64,000 nt of DNA, from assembly GCA_000827495.1 (NCBI GenBank), contig KN817523.1, forward strand, positions 486,557 to 550,556, read 5' to 3'. This DNA is from Hypholoma sublateritium FD-334 SS-4. Its lineage: Eukaryota > Basidiomycota > Agaricomycetes > Agaricales > Strophariaceae. Below are positions 13,101-24,302 of the stretch, in pieces. A program made the position numbers and the translations under genes. Position 1 is the first letter of the stretch, and each line of letters starts with the position of its first letter. The notes under the pieces were generated by a model. That model searched no databases. It saw nothing but the letters and a program-made list of their open reading frames with translations, and had not been told where the DNA came from.

Positions 13101-13707
13101 CATGAGCCACACACACATATCTAATGCTCACCAACGCCAAACGCGCCGATCTTCTCCTCATCCGGGTTTCCCTCCGCTGCAACCCGAAGTCAGAGATGCC
13201 TCGAGAGCAGTGCGCGAAACACCGACCTATCTTCTTCAGCCGGCTCCAGTCCTCGTCGCGGAACACAATCCCGTTGTTCTTGAACGTCCACTGGTGCACC
13301 TACAACTCCGCCACCCATAAGCCACCGCCCGCGCGCAGACGACCGAGCACGTACATGCGTCGTCCGCAGATCCGGCAGCGGCGCGCCCGCGCGCGCGACA
13401 GCAGCTGTAGCGTCGTCCGCGGCGGCGGCGGGCTCGTGGCCCTTCGCCGCGAGGAACGCCGCGGTCTCGAAGCGGATCTCGACCGCCTCGGACTGCGCGT
13501 CGTCCGAGTTCTGCAGCAGCTCGCGGAAGACGGTGAACTCGCCCGAGTAGCGCGCGAGGACCTTGTCGATCAGCGCGCGCTGGTTGACCTCGACCGTCTC
13601 GTCGTGGCCTGTCTCCCACTGCGGGGGCGGGCGGGGGCGTCGCGGTCAGCTCAACGCGGGGGCAGGGGGCGGGGCGTGCTTACTAGTTTGTCCTTCGATA
13701 CGACCAT
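7124..13707 (-). CDS. DUF3684 protein: sacsin/HSP90-like ATPase domain with C-terminal HEIAH motif
   Basis: A large protein encoded by many exons. Exon 1 is only MVVSKDKL (ATG at 13705-13707), followed by a GTAAGC donor. Exon 2 contains ETVEVNQRALIDKVLARYS and FTVFRELLQNSDDAQS, the N-box of GHKL ATPases. Later exons give QWTFKNNGIVFRDEDWSRL and KIGAFGVGFYSLFSVTEEPF, the glycine-rich ATP-lid motif. The middle is long and helical, for example DVKDVRLPDPSFAGFL and PIRAQVINNILILAGQND at about 11,100-11,420. The last exon (7124-7277) reads TIAHEIAHNLVQPHNSEHEF and ends ERYLSQLAKLIGSPPSESIKH. This order matches fungal DUF3684 proteins. Chaperone-like activity is inferred from the ATPase fold; no substrate is known. 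The 5' exons are far more GC-rich than the 3' half. Intermediate exon limits are approximate. Confidence 0.85.
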
Positions 13708-14557
13708 GGCTAAACTTGCAGTGCGAGCTTCTTGTTAGGACTTCGTTGTGAGTAAGTGTACTGATCTAAGGTTTGGCGCAAGGATCCGGCCTATGGCGTA
13801 GCGTTGTTTCGTAGGGAGAGTGGTATAGGCCCCAGATATCGGGGAGATGTGGTCTTAGATGAAGGGAGCGCTGGGTGACGCAGCAAGACGTATGTATGGT
13901 GCACGAATGACAGCCGGCTGCGCGACGGCTGCAGGGGCGGCTGCCAAAAGCTGCGACCGGCCCGGACCTGTGCACACCTCCGAGAATATCTCATCACTCG
14001 TTCCCATTCCCTGCTAACAAAGTACCACGTCCATCCGCATCGCATAAATATGATAGGGAGCCGTATCCTTATTTTAGTACTTATTATGAGATGCTTCAGA
14101 ACCAACAAAAAAAATCTATCTATCGTCAAAAGAACACGCACACAACACACGAACCAGAGCACCGCGCACGCACGCAGCCGCAGCCGCAGCCGCCGTATCT
14201 CAAAAATACGAAGTGTCCGTGTCTGGTTTCAGTGCGTGCCATTCCGGGTAAATATAATGTAGTAAACCGCGAGGCGTATATAGATGGAATAAAGCCGTGC
14301 CCGGAGACGAAACAGCGAGGCGCGCGCGCGCGCCGGGGGGGGATATTAAAGGAATGGGTACTAAGAACTTCCATAGTCCGTCGTGAAGTGTGGGTGGGTG
14401 GGTGGGACCGCGGCGCGGCGCGGCGGGGGCAAAAGCTACGTTAATGGCAATGTGGGATGAGGGTATAGCTAGTAATGCAGGATTCGGATATGAGGATGCG
14501 ACGATGCAAGTAGTATGACGGACAGAGACATGGGGCGCGGCGCAGGCTGCAGCCTGC
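13708..14557. other. Intergenic region with simple-sequence stretches
   Basis: This is the 5' flank of the DUF3684 gene and the 3' flank of the chitin synthase gene. It contains an imperfect CGCACGCAGCCGCAGCC-type run near 14165-14195 and a GTGGGTGG run near 14388-14404. I found no supported gene. Long open frames here are GC-driven. Confidence 0.45.
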
Positions 14558-17500
14558 TCAGAACGCCGCCGCGGGGTCGAGCGGGCCCAGGGGCCCGTAC
14601 CGCGGCGCATTCCCCCGCGGGGGCCGCGACGCGTCGCCCGGGATCGGCGTCGTCGGCGTCGTGGGGGACAGCGCCGTATTCGGGTGCGGGATCGCGGTCC
14701 CCGGCGAGCCCGACCGCGAGAGCGGCGAGTACCCATTCCCCGCGACGTTCACGAGCGACGCCGTCGACCCGTCGCTCAGCTGGTAGCGCGGCGCATACGT
14801 CGTGTTGGGCAGCGGCGGCCGGTCGTCGAATCCCATTTCCAGCATGGCTTCTAGCTCGGCGCCACCGACGGTCTCTGCCTTGTCTACATTTTGCGGGAGC
14901 ATCAGCGCAATGGGCGGTGGCGGGAATTGCGCGTTGTGTTCGTTGTAGCCGCCGATTTGCTGGCCCCAGTGGTCGTCATCGGAGGAATTTAGTGAGAATG
15001 TGTCGGAGCCGTCGTACTGACTGCGCGTGTAGATGCTGCGCGTATCTGGAGCCGCGAGGAAGTCGCGCTCGCCGCCGGAGTTGTAGCCACTTGGATGCGA
15101 GCGTTCGAAATCGCGACGACGCTTCTCTTCGCGCTTGAGTTTCCGCAGCCGTGAGCGCTCCCAATCCTCCCAGCGACGCAAAGGAACCTCCACCGCATTG
15201 CTCGCTCCACCGCCACCGCCATGACCTTCGTCTTTGCCCTCACCTGCGACCTTTCTGTAAAATCAAGATATATAAGAACGCCATGACACCAAAGGCAAGC
15301 AAGATCAAAGCATACCTCGTTTCTCCCCATGAGAAGTCGTCGAAATGCCAGAAAGCGTACAGGGGCAAGATACAATTCCATACAGGCAACGCAAGCAGAT
15401 AAATCAACATCCAGAAGACATACACCACCTTTCTCGTCGTAATGAGAATCAGAACAGCAGGCAGACCGAGAACGGCAATGAGCAGCATCAGCGGGATGGC
15501 TTCCTCGAACGTTTTGGGCGGGGTGATGGCCATACTAACAATAAGGGCATATGTTAGCGTGATAGCGATAGGAAGCACAACTGTGCCCAGGAGATCCATG
15601 AAGACAACAAATTGCATGCTGAAGCAGAACGTGCCGCACAGATTGCGCACAAGGACCAGTTCCATGAGATTGTGAATAGTCGAGTTGATCCATCGCCGAC
15701 GTTGGGAAAGCAGAACACTGAACGTATCGGGGACAATGGTGCGGCATCGCGCCTGGGGCAAGAACATCATCTTCCTATTCGGGAAAGTCCGCAACAGTAT
15801 TGTCGTGAGGAAACGATCTTCGCCAAGTAATAATAGATTCTTCTGGTGCAGGGTGGTGACCTCACTTTGACTGTACTCCTTGACGATTTCAGGCTTGATG
15901 ATGAGCGGTACCCAGTCGTCCCCAGTGGATTTGCGCGCCTTGAGACGGAACATGGAGAAACAACCTGGCAGACAGGACACACCACCAAAGACGGATTCGA
16001 AAGCTTTCGCAAGGTGATGGGAAATGAAGTATTCAAAGACCTGGATGGCGGTAACCCATGACTGCCGCTTGTTCGCAATTCGCGTCTCGCCGCAAACGCC
16101 CATTATCATTTGATCGTGATGCATGCAGTTGACAAGATGTTTGAGCGATGATGGGAACACTTTGGTGTCAGCGTCAACCTGAAAAATTGCACACATTAGC
16201 CGCCGCGGCGATGACGCGTCAGGAGAGTATTGCTGCACGCAATATTACTCACCATGAGACAAACTTCGAAAAAGTCCGGCGTGACCCCCATCAGGATGTG
16301 GATTTTCCGGAATAAGTCGAAATCCAGGGGCGTCATCCGGTCGTTGTAAGTAACGCGCGAAAAGAAGTTCATCAGGATGAGTTGACTGTCGCGTTTCCCA
16401 CGATTCCCTGGTTTCTTGTCAGAAGCCGCCTCTGCATCAGTACCACACTTGACGACGATGACAGTGGGTGTTCGGCATCCGGCAACGGCTGACCAAAAGC
16501 ATTAGTTATGTCGAGTGCAGATCACGGGAAGTCACGTACTGTAATGACCAGCGTACACCATAGCTCGGTTCTGAGCTTTCGCCCCTGAGCCAACGGAGGC
16601 GTATGTCATTGGCATAGGGTTGCCGAAACGAGTATCTGCCTCGAGCAAAGAAACACAGATGTCGGGGGTACTCTTCTTCTCGCCATCGCCAGTAATCATG
16701 CCATCAGCAACGATAAATAAGAGCTTCCTCTTGTCGGAATAATCAGTTGTGGATATCGAATCCAAAGTGGTGCGGAGCGAATCTAAGCCTTCGGAATAAC
16801 ACGTCACCAAACAGACAGCGAATAGTTCAGCTCCAATCTGCGCCAAGGACATGATTGGCGCGGAGCCATTATCCGAGTTGACGAGAGTGGTGCTGGAAGA
16901 TGAGGGCACAATCTTCTTATTCTTGTTGAGTTTCTTTGGTCCACCTGCCCAGGGGGCGGTGCCGTTTTTGTTGTCGATAGAGACATTGGCGCCTTCTGGC
17001 ATGACTGCAGGGCTGATCGCAGAGCGGTTGAGGTCATGACTAGAAGGATTTCCCGCAAGTCGCTCGGAAAGGAACCAGTTGAAGATGCAGGCCATGACGA
17101 AACGCACGAACACCAGGGTGAGAATGACAATGAGACCAACATAGAGGAAGAGACTCGAGACGAAACAACCAGGAGTGACCTTGTCGATGTTGCCTGCGTA
17201 ATAACGTTCCTTGATACAGGGAATGGCAGTTTTGAGGTCGGCACGATTGTAGAAGAGGCGGATGGCGTCTTTCCCACTGCCGCTAAAGTCTGTGCCGGTG
17301 ATAGTGCGAATGGCGGCATCAACGTTGTCAGATGGAACAGCACTGGGATGGGTGGTTAGGTAGGGGGTGAGGTTTACGACGGCACCGTCGAGGACAAGGA
17401 AACCCGTGAGGTTGGCGATTTGATCCCACGTATAGCCGGCAACGAAGGCGGTCTTGACGAGGCCAAGACTCTTGAAGGTGGCGGTAGAGTTGAGGTTCCC

Positions 17501-18154
17501 CAGGGGGCATGAGCCGGTGGTGGCGCACGGCTGGTCGACGGCGACTCTAAATTGCAGGTTTTTGCAACTTGCAAAGTCTGAAGCACTGCGGGTGAAGTAA
17601 GGGGTGATATCTTGACCAGGGGCGCCCGTCAAGGTAGCCAATGAGACGCCGGTGGGTAGCGCTATTGAGCTAGTATTGTACATGACGCCCTGCACGGCCA
17701 GCACACCAGTCGTAGAACCGGCCACGAGAAAGTTGGATATGGAGTTTTCTGGACAGAGGACCTTCTGGAAGCCGACTGTGATGAAGCCAACAATGGCACA
17801 TAGACAGGCAATGAGGAAGCAGAGGGTGACCTTTTCCCTCCACGCGCGACGGACGGCCTTGTCCTTGAGGCCGCCGAGGGAGCTGAGGAGCATGTCGGGG
17901 GCCCAGATGGTGACGGCGCGGGAGAAGTAGCGCCATGATGTGGAGCCGTTGTAGTCGTTGGGGTCTGCGGGGCGGGGGGAGGTGGAGGACGGGGAAAAGG
18001 TGGTGGGGTTTATGAGCGGGACGGCGGCGACGCCACGCTCTGGCTTTGTGAGGGTCTTTGCGCGGCGGATGGTTGCGCCGGAGGGCGGGGGCTGGCGGGT
18101 GGTGGGGATGGGGACGTCTGTGAAATCATAGTTCGTCTGGAAACGAAGGGCCAT
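14558..18154 (-). CDS. Class IV chitin synthase
   Basis: A membrane-bound family 2 glycosyltransferase that polymerises N-acetylglucosamine from UDP-GlcNAc into cell-wall chitin. The start at 18152-18154 gives [20 protein letters not shown]; an in-frame ATG further upstream is possible. N-terminal helices ([19 protein letters not shown]) precede a cytochrome-b5-like segment ([20 protein letters not shown]) and another helix near 17100. The catalytic region shows [32 protein letters not shown], the GED motif [11 protein letters not shown] and the QxxRW-type motif [20 protein letters not shown]. Several C-terminal helices and a long Ser/Pro/Gly-rich tail follow. The layout, with no myosin head, fits class IV (Chs3-like). 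Small introns lie near 15,240, 16,240 and 16,500. A divergent phosphatase gene starts only 182 bp away. Confidence 0.9.
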
Positions 18155-18335
18155 GGGGGCTGAGTAAAGGACCGTGGACGGCAGAGGGACGAGCGAGAGC
18201 CAGCCTGCTGCAAAAGACAAGTGGAGGGAGGATGAGGGAGCTGGGAACGAACGAGCGAGGCTGGTTACCCACGTGCACCGCCATCATTCCAAGTCCGCTC
18301 GCGCCCCGCCTTCTTCCCAGTCCCCATGGCCGACG

Positions 18336-20040
18336 ATGAGCGGGTACGTGCCTCCCGCGCCGCTGCCGCCGCCCCTGCTCACCGCGCCCAGCTCCAGCGC
18401 CTCGCCTCCCAGCACCACGCCAGCGAGTACAGCCGCGCTAAATTTGGCGTCCACGGTCCGTCCCATCATCTTCCCAGTCCGTGGCCTAATATACTCTGCA
18501 GGCGCCCCCGTCCGCTACACGCCCCTCTCGCTGCACGCCCCCGACCACTTTGCCCAGCTGCGCGCGCGCCAGACCGCCAATGCCCAGCTGCGTGCCTGGT
18601 GGCCCGCGCCGCGCCCCGCCGCCAGCCCGCCTGTCAGTCTCCACGACGAGATCATGGCGGCAATGGCGGAGCCCCTCCAGCGATCTTCCCAAGCCCCGCT
18701 CAAAACATCACTCACCCACCCAATCAAGTATGCTCCCTGTCCTGTTTCTGCCCAAAACATATGCTCACCCGTGTCTTAGCATTTCCTGCATCATTCCCGC
18801 CGATCTCGTCGACCTGATGTCGTCGCACGCACTGCTTTCCCCGGCGGCGCCCACCCTCCTCGACATACCGCCGCCATTCACCCTGGACCGCCTGTCTGTA
18901 GTGCGCGACGCGCGTTTCCAGATGCCACCCCCGCCGTATTTCTTCGCCAAGCAGACGCACTTTCGCACCAGGTCCGACGTAACCGATGCCCTCCAGGCGG
19001 CTATCAGCTCTGGCATGGACAGCGGCGCCAATCGCGAGCCGCGCGTCTCCGTCTCGCTCTCCATGTCGATTCCGACGCTGCCCATGGACCCCACAATTAG
19101 ACCGCCTAATAATATATTCCGCCCTCCCACCCGCGATCCGTCGCTGTTCACCATCGGAAACCTATTTTTGTCGTCGTGCCCAGGAAAGAAGGGTATGCAT
19201 TCCCCACCTGTGCACGCCCAATAGCTGACACGCCCCAGTGCGCCTCGACGGGCCCGTCAAGGGCAGGAGCGGCGTGCGGCGCGACGTCGAGACCGACATG
19301 CGCCGTATGAAGGAGCTCGGCGTCGGCTGCATCGTCTGGTCCGTCCGCCATCTCTCCGCGCACACACCAACTAACATCAACGCATCACACACAGCTGCCT
19401 GGACGACGCCGAGCTCGACTTCCTCGGCGCGCCGTGGGCCGAGTACGAGCTCGCCGCGCGGCGCACGGGGCTCGACGTCCTCCGGTGCGCCCCCTCCCCC
19501 CCTTTACACCCTACGCGCGCATACTGACCGTCCATGCACACACACAGGCTCCCCATCCCCGAGGGCCTCCCCCCGCTCTCCGCGCCCGCGCTCGACGCAC
19601 ACCTCACCGCGCTCATCGCGCGGTACACCCTGCGCGGCACGCCCGTCCTCGTGCACTGCCGCGGCGGCGTCGGGCGTGCGGGCGTCGTCGCGTGCTGCTG
19701 GCTCGTGCGCCTCGGGCTGTGCGGCTGGCCGCTGCCCCCGCCGCCGCTGCCCCCGCCCCCGCCGCCCTCTCTCGACACCCCGCCCCTTAGTATGCACCCG
19801 CCCAGCCCGCCCGCCGCGCGCGCGGCCGTCGTCGCGTTCGTCGAGCGCGTGGTTGCGCTTGTGCGCCGGCGGCGCAGCATCAAGGCGCTGGAGACGTACG
19901 AGCAGGTGCGCTTCGTCGTCGAGTACGTCGAGTACCTCCAGCGCGGCGCAGCTGCGGCCGGGACGGAGGCGGGCGTGAGCGTGGGGGCGGAGGCGCTGGT
20001 GCCGGTGCCGTCGCCTGCGATACTGACTTCGGGCGCATGA
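18336..20040 (+). CDS. Dual-specificity (KAP/CDKN3-like) protein phosphatase
   Basis: A cysteine-based phosphatase. The start MSGYVPPAPLPPPLLT (18336) opens a long N-terminal region of Pro-rich and low-complexity sequence with FARAKQTHF-like helical parts. A first intron begins after LTHPI (about 18727) and resumes at SCIIPADLVDLMSSHALLS. Later short exons give VRRDVETDMRRMKELGVGC, DDAELDFLGAPWAEYELA and LPIPEGLPPLS. The P-loop reads VLVHCRGGVGRAGVVACCW (about 19645-19700), with nucleophile Cys and Arg in HCxxGxxR. A poly-Pro run follows it, and the end is ALEXYEQVRFVVEYVEYLQ-like (ALETYEQVRFVVEYVEYLQ). The Ser/Thr usually following the P-loop Arg is Ala. The position of the general-acid Asp of the KAP motif PIPDG is Glu. 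The substrate is unknown. Confidence 0.75.
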
Positions 20041-20614
20041 GCACGCGCGCGTCCCCGCAGCCCGCGTTGTCCGACGTGATAATCCGGGCACGCCGCAGGC
20101 ATTCCCGACACGCGCCTTCCCCACAGCCCCGCGTCGCATTAAGTGATCTGCCCCGCCCTGTCCGCATGGCGAGCAGCGCGTAATTTTATCTCTAACACAT
20201 ACACACTAGTCGCCGCGCTTATTGTTTGCTAGACCGCGGCTAGAGCGCTTTGTTGGTTACTTACAATGCTCTTACTTGTTTTCGTAGCATACTATTCGGT
20301 TGTTTTTGGGCTTTTGTATTTTTAGCGGTGCTATTTATCCCGGAGGCAATTGGCGCTGTCAGTTTCGATGGGCGCTTGTGTTTTGATTTGGGGGACAACT
20401 TGGGGAAAACAAAAAGACACTCCATCTTAGCAACGCAAATGCCCACAACGGTGCAGTGTTGGCGTAAGTGTAAATAAGATTTAATCTCACTGATTCAGCA
20501 ATCCCATTTAGTGCGCTAACCCAGACGCTACAACAATAATTTTACGAGATCTACTAAGGACCTCTGTGTATTTACTGACAGTAAGGGACGCGACATATAA
20601 CCACCCGCCAGCAT
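20041..20614. other. Intergenic region between convergent genes
   Basis: This region is the 3' flanks of the phosphatase gene and the F-box gene. It switches from GC-rich to AT-balanced sequence near 20,170. No credible exon, RNA gene or repeat was seen. Confidence 0.45.
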
Positions 20615-22264
20615 TCACGGCTTACGAACCAGAGCAAAATCGATGACCGACGCCCATGGTGCTTCAGGGAGACCATGTAACACGATACGGCCAGATGCCT
20701 CGTCCATCAATATATCATACCGATATACAGAAGGATGAAGACTGGACGGACGCTTCTTGCGGATACCATAAAACAACTCCAGGTACTTCTTCAGCGCGTA
20801 GCGCGTCAGCCACACCTCGCCATCGACGGTGACTGCGGCTGCACATTTGCGTCCTACTGCATGTGCATCAATTTGGTATTCGCCATACCCATCCACCAGC
20901 TGTACAGGAGAATGCGAAACCAGCGATTCCGAGTGTGCGTCCTTGACAACGACGCGGTATAAAGAGCGACCTTCGCTGTATATGAACTGCGATGTGTCCT
21001 CGTCGAAGCACCACCCACGTGTGTGTTGTGGAATGTCATCGAGGTTCGCCTCAATAGCTCGCCCTATGGGAGCTGGTTGAGTGGGCATTGCTTTTTTTGC
21101 TTCGAGCCGCGTCCAGTCATACGCTTTTGGACCGCGCATGTTGTTGAGTAAAATTTTATTTCCCGGTAAGAGACCCACGCAGTACTGGCGGGGATCAAAT
21201 TTCAATGAGAAAAGTTCGTTCACAGCAGCTGCAAGTAGACTCACACAATTCTGCTGGTCAATGATTCGCCAGGCATAGTCAGGTGGATTTTTGCTAGCTC
21301 GCTGCCAGTCCATCACGGAGATGTATATCTCGCCACGGCCATACTCCGCACAATAGTACATCCCTTCAAAGGCAATGGTCGGCCCGAGAAGATGCATTTC
21401 CAGAAGTGTCATCATGGGGAGTGGCAGGGGAAAAGAAGCAAGATGGGTCGCGGTCAATCCGATAGTGCGCTGCGCGTCATCTAATTTGATGTCGACTTGC
21501 CATAATTGAATCGACGCAGATGGACCATGGCCTATTAGGGAAGATGCGAACCTGAAGCTCAGCATGGGGGAGTCTGCATCGACGTCGACGCACATGCGAG
21601 TGCGAGAGAATCTCTGCACCTTCGTTTGAGGCGGGATGAGTTCGGTGCCCGTGATGATTTCTGCATCGAGGTCGTAGTAGGTTACTGCCCCAGTTCGTGT
21701 CGCAACCAACATCCATCGTCCGCCTTGAATCAGATGCGCACTCGAATATTCGTCCGTTTGGACTGGAAATCCGCGGTCGAAAGCTGTTTGCTCGTCTTTT
21801 TCCTCGTTGTCTGTAAAATAGCTCCAGCCGATTCTAGCGCTCGTCCAGAGTAAGAAGAGATTTTCGAGCTCTTCGGATGTGTACGTATCAATGGGGCGTT
21901 CTAGCCTGAGGCGGGGAGAGTGACGAGGCTTCGCAAGGTACCGAGTGACAAGAAGTGCCCAGACGGCTCTTGTTCTGGTCGCCGCTGAAAGATATTTGCA
22001 TACCTAATCAATTTCTCACTCAAGGGAACGATTGTCCACAAATCAGACGTCGCACCTTCCGCACGCGCAGTAGAGCTTTCAATGGCAAATTTTTCAGCAC
22101 TTCGGTGAGCAATTCCGGGGGTATCGTTGTCAATTTCAACGACGAAAGTATAGCAATTCTATTTTGCCTAACGAAGAAAGGGGGGCTGCAATAAATCCGG
22201 TGAAAGCATGAAAGTGATAACCTGCTCACTGAGGTGCAAGATTGGTGTCATCCAGTGGGAGCAT
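20615..22264 (-). CDS. F-box protein with large C-terminal beta-rich region; one reading-frame break
   Basis: A likely SCF ubiquitin-ligase adaptor of an expanded fungal family; the target is unknown. The start at 22262-22264 gives MLPLDDTNLAP, joined by an intron to the F-box: TIPPELLTEVLKNLPLKALL. The sequence then reads LWTIVPLSEKLIR and, after an intron ending near 21,985, TRAVWALLVTRYLAKPRHSP. The C-terminal region includes GGRWMLVATRTGAVTYYDLD, HGPSASIQLWQVDIKLDDAQ and IVLHGLPEAPWASVIDFALV. Between LLRVRK and LWTIVP (about 22,040-22,060) the frame changes by one base, with no room for an intron. So either the draft has an indel or this copy is damaged. A clearly broken paralogue lies immediately upstream. 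Confidence 0.6.
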
Positions 22265-22622
22265 CAGAGTCGATGAATAATGTCGTTGGTATCCGGTACA
22301 GGGTGTCTCTGGTGGTGGTTTTGGAAAGAGATACGGGGGGAAAGCCTTCAAATGTGTTCGATGGGGTTTGAGAGGGATTCTGAAAAGAAGCACTGCTGGT
22401 GAAAACTATTATTAAATATGCCAATCGGTCATGTAACTCATCGCGAGGCTCTCAGCCTTCGCCCGTATCAGAGACCGCGGCATTCAAGTCGCACTGGTGC
22501 ATTTTACTCACTCGTTAAATCCATCTTTATTGTCGCAGTACTGTCGCCTACGGTTCACTGATACACAACAATTTCCCGAGCTTTCTTAGGGGCCGCAACG
22601 TCTTTCAAGTTTCTTGTATGGG
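22265..22622. other. Spacer between the F-box gene and its decayed copy
   Basis: This region contains the presumed promoter of the F-box gene and the 3' flank of the pseudogene. No open frame has supportable coding character. Confidence 0.4.
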
Positions 22623-23708
22623 TCACAGCTTGCGGACCAGAGCAAAATCGATGACCACCGCCAGTGGTGTTCCAGGGAGGCCGTGCAATACGACTCGGCC
22701 AGACTCCTCGTCCATCAACAGATCGCTCTGAGATATAGGGGATTCAAGACTGGATGGGCGCCCCTTGCAGATAGCAGGAGACAACCCTGACCCAGACCCA
22801 GAGCCACCACCCGACACCGCGGCGTAGCGCGTTAGCCAGACCTCCCCGTCGCCAATGGAGGCGGCTGCACAAGTACGTCCTACGGCATGCGCGTCGAGGT
22901 CGAGTTCTTCATGCCCATCCGCCCGCTTTACAGAAGGATGTGAAACCGGTGATTCTGAGTGTGCATCCTCCACAGTGGTAGAGTAAACGGATAGGCCGGA
23001 GCCGTATATGAACTGCGATGTGTGCTCGTCGAAGCACCACCCGGGCGTGCGGCGTGGGACGTCATTCAGATTTGCTTCTAAAAGCGGACCCATTGGAGCC
23101 GTAAGGGTGGGCATTGCTTTTTTGACCTCAAGCTGCGACCAGTCAAACACTTTTGGGCCGTCCCAATCCTTCAGTAATAGTTTATTTTCCTGTAGGAGAC
23201 CCTTGCAGAACATCTACGGGTATCAATGAGGTCAGTTCGTTCACAGCTGTTGAAAGCAGACTCACACAATTCGGCTGGTCAATTACTCGCCAGGCGTAGT
23301 CAGGTGGATTTTCGCTGGCTCGCTGCCAATCCATCACGGATATGTACATCTCGGCATAGCCATGTTGACCATAGTAGAGTCCATCAAAGGCAATGGTTGG
23401 CCCGAGCAGACACATTTCCATAAGGGTCATCATGCATGGAGGTTTGGGAAAAGAAGAAAGGTGGGTCGCGGTCAATCCGACAGCACATTGCGCATTGTTC
23501 AATTTGACGTTGACTTGCCATAACTGTATCGACGCAGATGGACCGTGGCCAATAAGGGAAAATGCAAGCCTGAAGCTCAGCACGGGCGAGTCTGCATCGA
23601 GTCATCGACACACGTCCGAGTGCGAGAGAGTCTCTGCACCTTCGTTTGAGGCGGGATAAGTTCGATGCCTATGATGGTCTCCGTATCAAGGTCATAATAC
23701 GTACTCGA
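22623..23708 (-). pseudogene. Truncated, frameshifted paralogue of the adjacent F-box gene
   Basis: The segment is colinear with the C-terminal part of the gene at 20615-22264. Shared stretches include HGPSASIQLWQV, YISVMDWQRAS, NPPDYAWR, GWCFDE and VVLHGLPGTPLAVVIDFALV. Similarity starts abruptly at about 23,708 (YYDLDTETIIGIELIPPQTK), so the F-box and the N-terminal region are absent. Two frame breaks are visible. One is a one-base insertion near 23,605 (in the CVDVDADSP region of the intact copy). The other is near 23,215, after NELTSLIP. A Gly/Ser-rich insertion (SGGGSGSGSGLS) is also specific to this copy. This is a tandem duplication followed by decay. The 3' half remains open and could still be expressed as a fragment, but nothing shows that it is. 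Confidence 0.75.
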
Positions 23709-24302
23709 CAGCTAGAATGTTTAGAAGCGGGTACGGCCCGGGCGAAGTTTTTAAGAGATCCGGAAGGTCCGAAGGAGGTTAAATAAAGGACTCTCCTCTG
23801 AGTCAACCTGGAGATTCAGAATAAGTTCGGCTCAACCTCAACTTGAAAGAGCTTTGAAAATCTTGGACCTTACCCTTGGCAGCGTCCTTGGCAGATATCT
23901 TCAGAGTTTGTTGTGCTGGTACATGTCATTTTCAGACAAATTTCACTGCGCAGGGTTACAAGTTATAACGCAAGCTGGAGGAGCGGCGGGAGGTTGCGGA
24001 AGGGCTAATTGTTAAGTACCTTCGATGAAGAGCTTGCCGGACATTTGAGGCCTGTAAATTGTAGGATCTTCTTGCATTTCGTTGCGTTGCTGCAGTCGGC
24101 AAAGATTTTGGCAAAGAATGTGTAGGTAGGATGAGCAAATGACCAGAGCAGCGGCTTGTTTGATGGCGGAGTTCGCGGCGCGGATTAAAGCGCGGATGCA
24201 GTGCACTGACAGACAAACATCTCTCATCCTCCTACTGTCATTTCATGCTCGAATAATTTACTCAAGACTGAAAAAGACATAAGATAAACACACATAGCTT
24301 CC
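23709..24302. other. Intergenic region upstream of SKI3
   Basis: This region starts where similarity to the F-box family stops. It contains only short open frames without recognisable features. It probably holds the SKI3 promoter. Confidence 0.45.

Noticed and set aside
14200..14736. Minus-strand open frame of 178 codons near the chitin synthase end
   Set aside because: It is Arg/Pro-rich and overlaps the chitin synthase C-terminal tail in another frame; no start context or domain.
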